In this document: positions 9,093-16,982 of the stretch, piece after piece
Position numbering within the stretch: the stretch's first letter is position 1
How the letters are laid out: each line of letters starts with the position of its first letter
Assembly: GCF_014905415.1 (NCBI RefSeq)
Contig: NZ_BNEO01000002.1
Coordinates: forward strand, 496,001 to 560,000
Direction of reading: 5' to 3'
From: Virgibacillus salexigens
GTDB taxonomy: Bacteria > Bacillota > Bacilli > Bacillales > Amphibacillaceae
DNA: 64,000 nt
Program-made: the position numbers and the translations under genes
Notes under the pieces: model-generated
The model's database searches: none
What the model saw: only the letters and a program-made list of their open reading frames with translations
Told to the model about the DNA's origin: nothing

Positions 9093-9775
9093 AAAAGATT
9101 CTAATCATTGAGGACGAAATGCATATTGCTGAATTGGAAAGAGATTATTTAGAAGTAAACGGATATTTCTCTGATATTGCAACTACTGGTGAAGAAGGAA
9201 TAAAACTAGCTTTACAAAACAATTACGACCTTATTATCCTGGACTTATTGTTGCCAGGTGTTAATGGTTTTGACATTTGCAGACAATTGCGAGATTGCTT
9301 GGATATTCCTATTTTAATGGTCACTGCACGAAAAGAAGATATTAATAAAATACGCGGATTTGATCGTGGTGCTGATGATTATATCCAGAAGCCTTTTAAT
9401 CCTAGTGAACTTGTCGCTAGGGTGAAAGCCCATTTGTCCAGATACGAACGGCTCGTTGGAAAGAATCATGAACCAAATGAAATTCGTATAAAAGGTCTGC
9501 ACATCGATTTGAATTCACGTAGGCTTTTTGTTAACGAAGAGGAAAAAGAGTTACGTGCGAAAGAGTTTGATTTATTAATATTGTTTGCTTCAAATCCAGA
9601 CCGCGTGTTTGCGAAAGAAGAATTATTTGAACGGATTTGGGGGATCGACTCATTCGGAGATATTACAACTGTAACCGTCCATATCAGAAAATTAAGGGAG
9701 AAAGTAGAGAAAGATCCCTCCAATCCAAAGTATATACAAACAATATGGGGAGCAGGCTACCGGTTTAAAAAATAA
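9089..9775 (+). CDS. OmpR/PhoB-family response regulator
   Basis: This 228-residue regulator has a receiver domain with the acidic pocket IIEDE, the phospho-acceptor Asp in LIILDLLLPG, Thr in MVTARKE and Lys in YIQKPFNP, followed by a winged-helix DNA-binding domain ending TIWGAGYRFKK. The TTG start at 9089 overlaps the kinase stop by 4 bases, with GGAAGGTG upstream. It should be phosphorylated by the kinase encoded just before it and bind direct-repeat sites; the TTAAGAATT arrays at 7221 and 9834 are natural candidates. Confidence 0.93.
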   Translation: MKKILIIEDEMHIAELERDYLEVNGYFSDIATTGEEGIKLALQNNYDLIILDLLLPGVNGFDICRQLRDCLDIPILMVTARKEDINKIRGFDRGADDYIQKPFNPSELVARVKAHLSRYERLVGKNHEPNEIRIKGLHIDLNSRRLFVNEEEKELRAKEFDLLILFASNPDRVFAKEELFERIWGIDSFGDITTVTVHIRKLREKVEKDPSNPKYIQTIWGAGYRFKK

Positions 9776-9833
9776 ATAAGGAATTATAAGAGCGAAGTTC
9801 ATCGAGAGCTTCTTTTTTTATACCTAAAATGAA

Positions 9834-9887
9834 TTAAGGATTCGTTAAGAATTGTATAAGAAGAATTTAAGCTTTATTGATTATGAT
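9834..9887 (+). promoter_or_regulatory. Four 11-bp-spaced direct repeats and -10 box
   Basis: TTAAGGATT (9834), TTAAGAATT (9845), ATAAGAAGA (9856) and TTAAGCTTT (9867) are exactly 11 bp apart. TATGAT lies at 9882-9887, 26 bp after the start of the third repeat, the same geometry as before the kinase operon. This is inferred to be an operator of the neighbouring response regulator driving the gene at 9947/10003. Confidence 0.6.
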
Positions 9888-9946
9888 GGTTTTAGAAAAA
9901 TAACAAAGGGACACATCCTTGAGTGTCAAATAAAGGAGCTTTGATT

Positions 9947-10488
9947 ATGTTAATAAAATTTACGTTTGGAACAGTACTAGTCCACCTCTGGTTCAATGGC
10001 TTTTGTTGGGAAGTATTTTGGTGGATACGTTCTTGTTGTATCCGAATATTTTTCATAACATTCCCAAGTCGTTGGAGCTCGGAATGGAATTTATGGCAGT
10101 GGCAAGCCCGCATACCTATTTTCCACCCTTAGGAGCAGCAAGTATTTTAACAGGAATTCTGGCGTTGATGCTAGCCTGGAAGACCGAGCCAGTCCGATAT
10201 TGGATTTTATTCAGTATCCTTATGATTGTGTTAGAAGGAGCGACATCCATTGTATTTGCATGGTCACGTAACGAGATTCTGTTCATCGAAGGGGTAGATG
10301 TTCATTCTGTTGAATTCTTAAAACGAACAGCACAAGAATTCCTTATCGTTCACGGATTCCGCGTTGCCTATAACATCATCGGTTCCATTTTAATGTTTGT
10401 TGGATTTATCAAGTACTACAAACACAATTTTATATCTAAAGAGGCGGTTAAGGGAAATGTTTTATATTGGACAGGTAATAGGTTATAA
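9947..10488 (+). pseudogene. Membrane protein, apparent frameshift near the start
   Basis: ATG 9947, correctly spaced after AAAGGAG, opens MLIKFTFGT in one frame. The conserved-looking protein is in another frame: WNSTSPPLVQWLLLGSILVD and onward to 10488, with stop codons just before it and no ATG. A one-base loss within the first few codons explains this. The downstream part alone (TTG 10003, 161 residues) has four hydrophobic segments and reads like an intact small membrane protein. It lies behind a regulator-type operator, so it was probably a target of the two-component system. A sequencing error is possible. Confidence 0.55.
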
Positions 10489-10542
10489 TAAAAGTAAATC
10501 AGAGAGATGTTTGTCTTGTCATGATAAATAGGAGGATGAACC

Positions 10543-10665
10543 ATGTCAAAATTGACGAAGGTTGTAAAATTGCTGAACAACCCCAAAGTGAAAAAAGCAG
10601 TTAAAGAAAAAGGTGTACCGATGATTAAAAAGGAAATTGAAAAGAGGAAAAATAGATCGAAGTAA
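10543..10665 (+). CDS. Very small basic protein (40 residues)
   Basis: ATG 10543, preceded by AGGAGG at good spacing, encodes a 40-residue Lys-rich protein beginning MSKLTKVVKLLNNPKVKKAV and ending KRKNRSK. It is followed directly by a strong terminator, which supports a real transcription unit. Pattern and size resemble small basic cytosolic proteins of Bacillus without assigned function. Confidence 0.6.
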   Translation: MSKLTKVVKLLNNPKVKKAVKEKGVPMIKKEIEKRKNRSK

Positions 10666-10697
10666 GGCGATCGCAGATTGTTGCGGTTGTCTTTTTT
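10666..10697 (+). terminator. Hairpin terminator
   Basis: A 10-bp stem GGCGATCGCA/TGCGGTTGTC (with G-U pairs) and a loop of six bases are followed by TTTTTT at 10692-10697. Confidence 0.75.
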
Positions 10698-10773
10698 GTG
10701 GGGAAAATTAGCGTCGTTAAGGGCGCTATAAAACAGGTCCGATTTTGAGAATCTTGGTTTGACTATACCACAA

Positions 10774-10873
10774 ACGATGCTTTTCTGGAATAAGAACTTG
10801 ATCAATCGGGCTAAGTTTTGGAATAGGCTTAGGGTTTAAAATACATATTTATCTGATTTTATGTTAAATTTTG
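10774..10873. repeat. Long copy of the dispersed repeat
   Basis: TTTTCTGGAATAAGAACTTG then ATCAATCGGGCTAAGTTTTG and GAATAGG form the two-half repeat. The 45 bases after it (TTAGGGTTTAAAATACATAT onward to TTATGTTAAATTTT) recur with few changes after another repeat copy at 34962-35013, so the mobile or copied unit may be about 100 bp here. Confidence 0.65.
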
Positions 10874-10902
10874 GATAAATACTTTTTTATGAAGGTGGTT
10901 GT

Positions 10903-11520
10903 ATGAAGAAAAAAATATTTGGACTCTCATGTATAGGTATCATAATTATGGGATTATTTTTGGTTAATGGAATGATTAGTACATCAGAAAATGAATCCAA
11001 CGTAACGAAAGCAAAAGAAGAAAATAACATGGATAACAAAATGAACGAAGATAATGAACAAGGGCCAGCAACAAAACCTTACGGTGATCAAGAGCGTATG
11101 GAACGATTAGAAAAGGGGATTATGTTGTATGGTGAAGGATCTAAAGGTGGTTATTATGGCACAACAGTAAATAGTGCTTATTCTGAAAAAATAAAACCAG
11201 AAGAATCAACATCTAACAATAATTATTCTGTCGTTGTTAGTTTTACTGTGAAAAATGTTCGTGATGATGGGAAGACAGTTAACCCTTCGGAATTACAGTT
11301 TGAATTGCGTGAAGAACCAGGGGACAAATCTTATGAAGGACAAGTTCTTCCTGACAAAAACGCTTTAAACGTTCAAATCGAACCAAACGAATCAGTGACA
11401 TTGGATGTTTCTTTTGAAGTTCCAAATGTTGCAGATGAATACATGTTTTATGTTGTAAGTTCTATTGACCCTACCGATGTACACTGGAAAGTTAATGATT
11501 TAACATCAAGCACAAATTAA
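10903..11520 (+). CDS. Exported/anchored DUF4352-like protein
   Basis: This 205-residue protein has an N-terminal membrane segment (IFGLSCIGIIIMGLFLVNGM) without a clear lipobox Cys after it, then an Asn/Glu-rich linker (residues 28-60) and a beta-rich domain (residues 75-200) with VVVSFTVKNV and SVTLDVSFEVP. That pattern is typical of DUF4352/DUF5067-type extracytoplasmic immunoglobulin-like domains. GAAGGTGG precedes ATG 10903. The function is unknown. A hairpin and T-run follow the gene. Confidence 0.65.
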   Translation: MKKKIFGLSCIGIIIMGLFLVNGMISTSENESNVTKAKEENNMDNKMNEDNEQGPATKPYGDQERMERLEKGIMLYGEGSKGGYYGTTVNSAYSEKIKPEESTSNNNYSVVVSFTVKNVRDDGKTVNPSELQFELREEPGDKSYEGQVLPDKNALNVQIEPNESVTLDVSFEVPNVADEYMFYVVSSIDPTDVHWKVNDLTSSTN

Positions 11521-11531
11521 TAATAAGTAGT

Positions 11532-11577
11532 AAAAAGGCTCTTTTCAGGGATCACCACCAGGAAAAGTCTTTTTTAT
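11532..11577 (+). terminator. Hairpin terminator
   Basis: AAAAAGGCTCTTTTC pairs, with one bulge, with GAAAAGTCTTTTTT after a 16-base loop; a T-run closes it. Confidence 0.65.
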
Positions 11578-11670
11578 TGCTTATAAACGTCATTGTATTA
11601 CTTGATTTGTTTAGAGTAATCAAATCTAGCTTCTCTTCAAGATGTTTCATTTAATCCTCCACAATGGAGG

Positions 11671-11712
11671 CAGATCTGGAATAAGAACTTGATCAATCGA
11701 TCCGATTTGACG
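11671..11712. repeat. Dispersed repeat, 1.5 units
   Basis: CAGATCTGGAATAAGAACTT is followed by GATCAATCGATCCGATTTGA: the same core as the copies at 10774 and 34184. Confidence 0.65.
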
Positions 11713-12002
11713 GAAAGATAGCATCTTAAAGGATATTTTATTCATTTGTCGAATTTCTTACTAAGGATAATAATTAAGGGAGTTGATCTCTGTTAAAAGA
11801 AAATTGGAAAATTACTTAGGTTCTATCGGGATATAGGCTTTGAGTCATCCTTCATGGGTAGTGAAGAACAGCCTGTCATTGTGTTTGGAATATTAGGGGA
11901 GAATCAGTTTGCAGTTTGGTATTATTTCAAATGTACTTATGACTTTTAGTTTTTTACTTTGGTTATTTAATTGCTGGAAATTCTAATGTATAACTCTTTA
12001 CA

Positions 12003-12045
12003 TTAACGGGCGCTTATCTGGGGTAAGAGGCGCCCTTTCTTCTGT
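12003..12045. repeat. Repeat copy that can fold as a terminator
   Basis: TTAACGGGCGCTTATCTGGG then GTAAGAGGCGCCCTTTCTTC. GGGCGC and GCGCCC pair and a T-rich stretch follows, so this copy may terminate transcription before the VOC gene. Confidence 0.55.
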
Positions 12046-12086
12046 ATTTGTAGAACAAATTTATGATAGCGCTGGAGGAAATAAGG

Positions 12087-12437
12087 ATGAAGATTAAACG
12101 GATTGTTGCCAATGTGGAAACTCAGGATTTTACAAAAGCTAAGCACTTTTACGAGGAAGTTCTTGGACTTGATCAATTAATGAATATGGATTTTATTGCA
12201 ACATACGGATCACATGAAAAAATGGAAACGCAAATTAGTTTCCTTTCAGAAGGTGGTTCCGGCACTCCGGTGCCCGATTTGTCAATTGAAGTTGATGATC
12301 TTGATGATGCATTAGCCCGCATAAAAGAAGCAGGTATTCCAGTTGAGTATGGACCGGCTAATGAGCCATGGGATGTACGCCGTTTTTTCGTTAGGGATCC
12401 GTTCGGAAAGCTTGTCAATATTTTAGTCCATCTATAG
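12087..12437 (+). CDS. VOC-superfamily (glyoxalase-like) protein
   Basis: This 116-residue single VOC unit has the paired beta-alpha-beta-beta-beta pattern: AKHFYEEVLGL in the first half and VRRFFVRDPFGKLVNILVHL, the typical D-P-x-G-x-x end strand, in the second. The start is ATG 12087, nine bases after GGAGG; the frame is open to an ATG at 12063 upstream of that site. Members bind metals or small ligands and include glyoxalases, dioxygenases and bleomycin-type resistance proteins; the substrate is not inferable. Confidence 0.8.
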   Translation: MKIKRIVANVETQDFTKAKHFYEEVLGLDQLMNMDFIATYGSHEKMETQISFLSEGGSGTPVPDLSIEVDDLDDALARIKEAGIPVEYGPANEPWDVRRFFVRDPFGKLVNILVHL

Positions 12438-12698
12438 ATGAATGCTTTAAAACCTGTATATCAAGATGCTATCGAGCCAAACTCTAAGAGTCAAGAGAAT
12501 ACCTTTAAAGGGGCCCTCTTAGCCTATCTTTCCGAATTGGTTCAGCATATTGTCAGCCACGGCACATATCATCGCAGAAATCTTACGGATATGATATGTC
12601 AACATGGTTATTCGAGTTCACCTACTGAGTATGCTTTGTATCCTTATGAAATCAACTCAACGAAAAAGTTTTTTAAATTCTATACGGATGGTAAATAA
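12438..12698 (+). pseudogene. DinB-family C-terminal fragment
   Basis: The 86-residue frame begins immediately after the stop of the VOC gene and has no ribosome site of its own. HIVSHGTYHRRNLTDMICQH and the final ALYPYE match the C-terminal helix and metal-ligand His pair (HxxxHR) of the DinB four-helix-bundle family, whose full members are about 150-170 residues. The N-terminal half with the first ligand His is missing, so this is most simply a truncated remnant brought next to the VOC gene by a deletion. Confidence 0.6.
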
Positions 12699-12716
12699 AG
12701 TTTATATCTAACTTTC

Positions 12717-12742
12717 GCAATCGAGCGCAAGAACAGAATAAG
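12717..12742. repeat. Dispersed repeat, half unit
   Basis: GCAATCGAGCGCAAGAACAG followed by AATAAGG is a half copy. Confidence 0.45.
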
Positions 12743-12760
12743 GGGAAGGAGGGTTATTTC

Positions 12761-13156
12761 TTGTCAAACGGATTACTTCATCATATTGAGATATATGTTT
12801 CCGATTTAAAAAGGTCAATTGATTTTTGGTGTTGGTACCTTGAGGAACTAGGATACGAACCTTTTCAAAAATGGGAAAGTGGACAGAGTTGGAAAATTGA
12901 GGATACCTACATTGTTTTTGTCCAAACAGAAGAACGATTTCTTGACGTTCCATATCATAGATGTAGAGTAGGTTTAAATCATTTGGCTTTTTATGCGGAC
13001 TCACGCCAACACGTTGATGAGATGACTAAGAAATTGAAGGATAAAGGAATTACCATACTTTATACAGAGCAGCATCCTTTCGCCGGGGGAGATGACCATT
13101 ACGCCATTTACTTTGAAGACCCAGACAGAATAAAAGTAGAACTCGTAGCACCTTAA
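12761..13156 (+). CDS. VOC-superfamily (glyoxalase-like) protein
   Basis: This 131-residue protein starts with the first VOC motif HHIEIYVSDLKRSIDFWCWY and ends with YAIYFEDPDRIKVELVAP, the usual D-P-D strand with metal-ligand Glu. The start is TTG 12761, preceded by GGAAGGAGGG. It is one of three intact VOC genes in this half of the window, which are not close copies of each other. Function unknown beyond the fold. Confidence 0.8.
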   Translation: MSNGLLHHIEIYVSDLKRSIDFWCWYLEELGYEPFQKWESGQSWKIEDTYIVFVQTEERFLDVPYHRCRVGLNHLAFYADSRQHVDEMTKKLKDKGITILYTEQHPFAGGDDHYAIYFEDPDRIKVELVAP

Positions 13157-13167
13157 AAGTTCTGCAT

Positions 13168-13233
13168 ACAGGCGCTTTTTCCCGGATAGGAATCTATGCT
13201 CTATGTTAGAACAAAGCCATTTTGTGGAATAGG
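13168..13233. repeat. Dispersed repeat, two half units
   Basis: ACAGGCGCTTTTTCCCGGAT then, about 25 bases on, AACAAAGCCATTTTGTGGAA followed by TAGG: both halves of the repeat between a VOC gene and the PhzF remnant. Confidence 0.5.
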
Positions 13234-13266
13234 AAAATATTCAAATTCGCCTAGAGAAGGATTATT

Positions 13267-13757
13267 ATGAAATTTTATATTTTTGATGTCTTTGCTGGGA
13301 ACAAATACCAAGGAAATTAATTGGCAGTCTTCCTCCCTGAAGGGGGTATAAGACAAGAGGAAATGCAAAGGGTTGCAAAGGAGATGAACTTTTCTGAATA
13401 TAATATTAGGATTACAAAAGAATGGGGGATATAATGTAAGGTTTTTACCCCTGATTCACAGATACCATTTGCAGGCCATCCGACAATTGGTACTGCTTAT
13501 GTCATTCAACGTGTGATTGAGAAAGATAAAAAATGAAATTAAACTGAATTTTAAGGTTAGAACAAGTCCCAGTGGAATTTAAAGACCAAAATGTATGGAT
13601 GGCACAGAGGTAGCGATTAATCCGAATTTAGCATATTACTAATTTGAGAAAGTACTAAAAGATAATGTTTTATTCATTGATTTAAAAGAAATGGTAAATA
13701 GATATAAAACACAAGGCCTTTGTGGGGATCTTTGTAATCAATTATTAGAAAGTTAGC
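13267..13757 (+). pseudogene. PhzF-family isomerase-like gene, multiply broken
   Basis: ATG 13267 opens MKFYIFDVFAGNKYQGN, then an in-frame TAA where family members have Gln, then LAVFLPEGGIRQEEMQRVAK. Further on, after a frameshift, [20 protein letters not shown] is the PhzF active-site signature (PFAGHPT.G). Later fragments such as VPVEFKDQNVWMAQ-like and KVLKDNVLFIDLKEM are recognisable in shifted frames. Intact members are about 260-300 residues, so part is deleted as well. Clearly a decayed gene. Confidence 0.75.
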
Positions 13758-13837
13758 TGAAAAAGTAATTGTTCCATATAGGGCTCGTTTATTAATAACG
13801 TGTTTTTTTCCAAACTTCAATTTTTAAAGGAGAAAGA

Positions 13838-14353
13838 ATGTACATAAGAACAGAAAGATTAATTATACGTAATTTTGAATTACTTGATTGGGAAGAAGTA
13901 CATACGTATACTTCCCAAAAGAATGTGATGAAATATATGCCAGAAGGTGTATTAACGAAAGAAGAAACAAAGGAGCTTATTAAGAAAAATCTTGGTGATT
14001 CAGCTGAGAAATTCCCAGTAATACTAGCTGATGAAGATAGTTTAATCGGGCATTTAGAGTTTTTTAACTATTTTGGTAATCATTCTTATGAAATAGGGTG
14101 GGTATTTAATCCTGAATATTATAATAAAGGTTACGCATCCGAAGCTGCATCTGCAGTAATAAAATATGGCTTTTCGGATTTAAAGATACATAGAATTGTA
14201 GCTACATGTCAGCCAGAAAACATTCCTTCTTATCGTGTAATGGAAAAGATTGGAATGAGAAGAGAAGGTTATTTTAAAAAATGCATCCCTCATGGTGATC
14301 AATGGTGGGATGAATATTCCTATGCTATTTTAAAGGAGGAATGGGATAAGTAA
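13838..14353 (+). CDS. GNAT acetyltransferase, RimJ/RimL type
   Basis: This 171-residue protein starts RTERLIIRNFELLDWEEVH and has the acetyl-CoA-binding stretch of the Acetyltransf_3 group, EYYNKGYASEAASAVIKYGF, then HRIVATCQPENIPSYRVMEKIGMRREG. It should transfer an acetyl group from acetyl-CoA to an amine, either a protein N-terminus or a small molecule. AAAGGAG precedes ATG 13838. It is probably monocistronic. Confidence 0.88.
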   Translation: MYIRTERLIIRNFELLDWEEVHTYTSQKNVMKYMPEGVLTKEETKELIKKNLGDSAEKFPVILADEDSLIGHLEFFNYFGNHSYEIGWVFNPEYYNKGYASEAASAVIKYGFSDLKIHRIVATCQPENIPSYRVMEKIGMRREGYFKKCIPHGDQWWDEYSYAILKEEWDK

Positions 14354-14524
14354 ATGTTTTCAATGCTTTTTATGTATTAAGTGATATAACTTCTAACCTT
14401 TTTCCTTACAAAGATTTCAATTCTTTGCAGAAGCCTTAAATCTTTACTGAAAAAACATAAGAAACGATTTAAAGATATCAAGCGGTTACTAGATATACGT
14501 TTTTAATATTAATCCATAAATAAA

Positions 14525-14560
14525 AGGGTGCATTCCTTAATAATAAGGATCCCTTACGCC
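14525..14560. other. Imperfect hairpin
   Basis: AAGGGTGCATTCCTTAATAA followed by TAAGGATCCCTTA can fold (AAGGG..CCTT with CCTTA..TAAGG inside). It lies just before the lipoprotein gene; it may be a remnant of the dispersed repeat or a terminator of the acetyltransferase gene. Confidence 0.35.
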
Positions 14561-14579
14561 ATAAAGAAGGGAGAAATCG

Positions 14580-14906
14580 ATGCTTAGATTACGTATAGGC
14601 TTGGCTATTATTTTCTTGTTACCTATTTTGGGGTGTTCAAGTTCAATTAATGGAAGTGATGAAAAAACTAATGACATTTATTCAGGAAGTGTCTATTTCA
14701 CTGGGACAATCAATGAAATTACAGGTAACACGGCGCTCGTGTACGGTAAATTAGGAAGTACAGAAGGAAATGTATATGTGGATCTTTCCGTGAATAAAGT
14801 TGATAAATTTCAAGTTGGGGACAAGATAAATGTTGAATATGATGGTATTATTTTAGAATCGCATCCCGCTAAAATTAATACACTTTCTGTCGAATTGATG
14901 GAGTAA
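14580..14906 (+). CDS. Small lipoprotein, DUF3221-like
   Basis: This 108-residue protein has a signal peptide and lipobox (LLPILGC, Cys near residue 19), so it is expected on the outer face of the membrane. The mature part is a small beta domain (FTGTINEITGNTALV, VYVDLSVNKVDKFQVGDKIN, VEYDG) resembling the OB-like DUF3221/YobA fold. AAGAAGGGAG precedes ATG 14580. A hairpin follows the gene. Function unknown. Confidence 0.7.
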   Translation: MLRLRIGLAIIFLLPILGCSSSINGSDEKTNDIYSGSVYFTGTINEITGNTALVYGKLGSTEGNVYVDLSVNKVDKFQVGDKINVEYDGIILESHPAKINTLSVELME

Positions 14907-14913
14907 CTATAAA

Positions 14914-14946
14914 GAAGGTTTCCTGACAGACAAGGAACCTTTGTTG
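14914..14946 (+). terminator. Hairpin terminator
   Basis: AAGGTTTCCT pairs, with one bulge, with AGGAACCTT; TTGTTG follows. Confidence 0.6.
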
Positions 14947-15049
14947 AATATAAAATCGGTGTTTATCATTGGGGCGTAATGCTGAATAATTAAGATTTAA
15001 ATAATAATATAAAACTTTAGAAATTACACACTAAAGGGGTATTTATTTA

Positions 15050-15199
15050 ATGGATTTATTAGAAGTTCTAAATTTAATAATAGTTGTAATTATTATTATG
15101 GCGATATTTATCACATTTTTACTTCAATTGGGCCATTTCATCGGATATAAACAGTTAGTAATCCTCGTTAAAGAGGATTCTCTTTTGCTGATGATGTAA
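15050..15199 (+). CDS. Possible 49-residue membrane peptide
   Basis: ATG 15050 encodes one long hydrophobic helix (LLEVLNLIIVVIIIMAIFIT) and a short tail. AAAGGGG is 9 bases upstream. Its last codons run through a hairpin (15160-15179) that looks like a terminator, so the true end or even the gene is doubtful. Confidence 0.35.
   Translation: MDLLEVLNLIIVVIIIMAIFITFLLQLGHFIGYKQLVILVKEDSLLLMM
15160..15186 (+). terminator. Hairpin and T-run inside the end of a small ORF
   Basis: AATCCTC (15160-15166) pairs with GAGGATT (15173-15179), followed by CTCTTTT. Confidence 0.55.
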
Positions 15200-15206
15200 A
15201 GTATAT

Positions 15207-15234
15207 TTGACATTTTAAGTACATATGATATGAT
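15207..15234 (+). promoter_or_regulatory. Sigma-A-type promoter
   Basis: TTGACA (15207-15212), a 16-bp spacer and TATGAT (15229-15234) stand before the membrane/HTH gene pair at 15283. Confidence 0.55.
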
Positions 15235-15282
15235 GAAAATATGTAAAATATTTTTGACATTTCGGATGAGGAGGAATGAAAT

Positions 15283-15588
15283 ATGGATTGGATTTTTTTC
15301 ACTTTATTCATCATTGCTTTGATGATTAGTGTGATTTTAATTATTTTTACGCTTGTATCTTTGACGCCTTTGGGAGACGAAAGAAAAAACTTTATCAAAA
15401 TGAAAACCCAATCTTACACGTTTGCAGTAGTTATCGGATATGTATTAATCGAGCTTTTTAGAAAAGGATATTTGAACATTGAGATAGAAGGGGCATACGA
15501 AGGGATAAATCCATTTACTTTTCTTGTGACAATATCAATTGTGTATTTGATCTCATTATTATTTTTCAAAAAGAAGTACGGTGGTTAA
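15283..15588 (+). CDS. Small membrane protein paired with an Xre regulator
   Basis: This 101-residue protein has three hydrophobic segments (residues 3-28, 45-60 and 76-95) and a cytoplasmic loop GDERKNFIKMK. GAGGAGG precedes ATG 15283. Its stop is immediately followed by the ATG of a 69-residue Xre-type HTH gene. The same membrane-then-HTH pair recurs at 36163-36667, with a similar DDERSQLIKQR loop, and an HTH-then-membrane version at 16103. The membrane partner probably inhibits or senses for the regulator; that is inference. Confidence 0.7.
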   Translation: MDWIFFTLFIIALMISVILIIFTLVSLTPLGDERKNFIKMKTQSYTFAVVIGYVLIELFRKGYLNIEIEGAYEGINPFTFLVTISIVYLISLLFFKKKYGG

Positions 15589-15798
15589 ATGAAAAATTAT
15601 ATTAAAGAGTTAAGAAGTTCTTCTAAATTATCTCAAGCAGAATTGGCTAAAATTTGCAAAGTATCCCGGCAAACAATTAATGCAATCGAAAACGACAAGT
15701 ATGACCCTACCTTACAATTGGCTTTTAATATAGCAAATGCATTAGATACTACGGTGGATAGGCTATTTGTCAATAACCCCAAATATTCAAAAACCTGA
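15589..15798 (+). CDS. Xre-family HTH regulator, minimal type
   Basis: This 69-residue protein is almost only a helix-turn-helix: IKELRSSSKLSQAELAKICK, VSRQTINAIENDKYDPTLQL, then AFNIANALDTTVDRLF. It is nearly the same type as the 62-residue regulator at 36479 (shared RQTINAIEN.(K/R)YDPTLQLAF). It starts directly at the stop of the membrane protein gene, so it is coupled to it. It is expected to bind DNA as a dimer and probably autoregulates. Confidence 0.88.
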   Translation: MKNYIKELRSSSKLSQAELAKICKVSRQTINAIENDKYDPTLQLAFNIANALDTTVDRLFVNNPKYSKT

Positions 15799-16102
15799 GA
15801 CCGGATGTTTATCAGTATGCGAAGTAGAACTTTGCCAAAGTCCCCCCTTAACCAGACGATCGCGATAATCGAACAACTGTATGCTGGGATAGAACCGTTT
15901 TATTGAATAAGGCTTAAGCAGTGGGTTGGATTCTAATTTGAATCTGCCCTTTTTTTGTTTTTAATATTGACCAACAAACAAACACACACATATATAAACT
16001 TTTATATGATTATATTTTATTTTAATTTTGTATAATTTTACTTTACTTTTATATAAAAATAATTTATGATGCGATTATAGAGGAAAAAGGAGGTTAGCGA
16101 CT
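15799..16102. other. Gap with a terminator
   Basis: No gene is seen. A hairpin GGGTTGGATTC/GAATCTGCCC with a following T-run (about 15922-15957) ends the upstream pair. The rest is very A/T-rich leader of the next pair. Confidence 0.5.
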
Positions 16103-16342
16103 TTGAAGGAGGATTTTGAAGATTATATTGAAAACAAAGTGTACGAACATAGGGTTTTAAAGAGAATGTCACAAAAAGAGTTGGCGGATGCTGTTGGCGT
16201 GTCTAAACAAACCATATTTGTTATGGAAAAAAATAATTACTCCCCTTCTCTTGTTTTAGCTTTTCGAATAGCTGATTTCTTTAACGTAGATGTTAACGAT
16301 ATTTTCACTTATGTGAAAAGCAGTGATCAAAATGAAAATTGA
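16103..16342 (+). CDS. Xre-family HTH regulator
   Basis: This 79-residue protein has a short N-terminal extension and then the HTH ([40 protein letters not shown]) and the typical end [16 protein letters not shown] 16103 follows AAAAAGGAGG with suitable spacing. Its 3' end overlaps the following membrane-protein gene. In contrast to the pairs at 15283 and 36163 the regulator comes first here. Confidence 0.85.
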   Translation: MKEDFEDYIENKVYEHRVLKRMSQKELADAVGVSKQTIFVMEKNNYSPSLVLAFRIADFFNVDVNDIFTYVKSSDQNEN

Positions 16343-16664
16343 GTCTGTTTTTAATCCTTTAAAAACCTGGGTGGAAGAATCAACTGCTAATTGGAATATG
16401 CTTATTGGCATCGGTTTTGTAATGCTTTTAATCGGATTGGCTCTAACGTTCGTATTTCTACTAAAAATGGGAAAAGCTGATGAAAGAACAATTCAAATAC
16501 AATTAAAAAATACCCTTATTATGTTATTTGGAGTAATTTTATGCGATATCATTTTCCCAAAAGAATATATGTGGCAAATTTTCTTCTTATTTAAATATTC
16601 ATTTGCATTCATCGCTTCAGGAATATATCTAGCTTTTCGATATAAAAAAGATTTTTTAAACTAA
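16332..16664 (+). CDS. Small membrane protein paired with an Xre regulator
   Basis: This protein of about 110 residues has three to four hydrophobic segments and a loop [16 protein letters not shown] that resembles the DER-containing loops of the other two paired membrane proteins. ATG 16332 lies within the last codons of the HTH gene (11-base overlap; an in-frame GTG lies at 16323), suggesting coupled translation. Function unknown; a partner of the HTH protein by context. Confidence 0.65.
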   Translation: MKIESVFNPLKTWVEESTANWNMLIGIGFVMLLIGLALTFVFLLKMGKADERTIQIQLKNTLIMLFGVILCDIIFPKEYMWQIFFLFKYSFAFIASGIYLAFRYKKDFLN

Positions 16665-16982
16665 ACAAGAGGATCAGACATTTGAAACGCAATTATCTAA
16701 ACACAAAAACACATAACATTATGCTAGCTGAGGCTGATCATCAATAAGAGGAGACGTAGAACTTAACAGTTCAACTAAAGGGCCAAATTGTGGAGTAGCG
16801 CTTAAAGGAAAATACAGTATTTTTCAAAGATATGGTTAAGGATTTAATGGAAATAAGGGAAGTTTAGTTGAAGAGCTGTGTTTATTTTAAGCCCAATAAT
16901 ACGTCCATTTTTTTGGAAAAAGTTAAGATACAATAGAAAGTGAATAGAATCTATATGCTAAACTTTATGTAGGGGTGTAAAT
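16665..16982. other. Gap without gene
   Basis: No coding sequence is recognised. A diverged repeat half copy (CTAAAGGGCCAAATTGTGGA, 16775-16798) is present. GGGGTGT before ATG 16983 is the ribosome site of the next gene. Confidence 0.4.

Larger units (their letters stand above)
11578..12086. other. Gap with repeats and a gene fragment
   Basis: No intact gene is seen. A coding-like fragment at about 11817-11949 reads LLRFYRDIGFESSFMGSEEQ and onward to NQFAVWYYFKCTYDF before a stop, without a start: likely a remnant. Repeat copies lie at 11671 and 12003. Confidence 0.35.
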
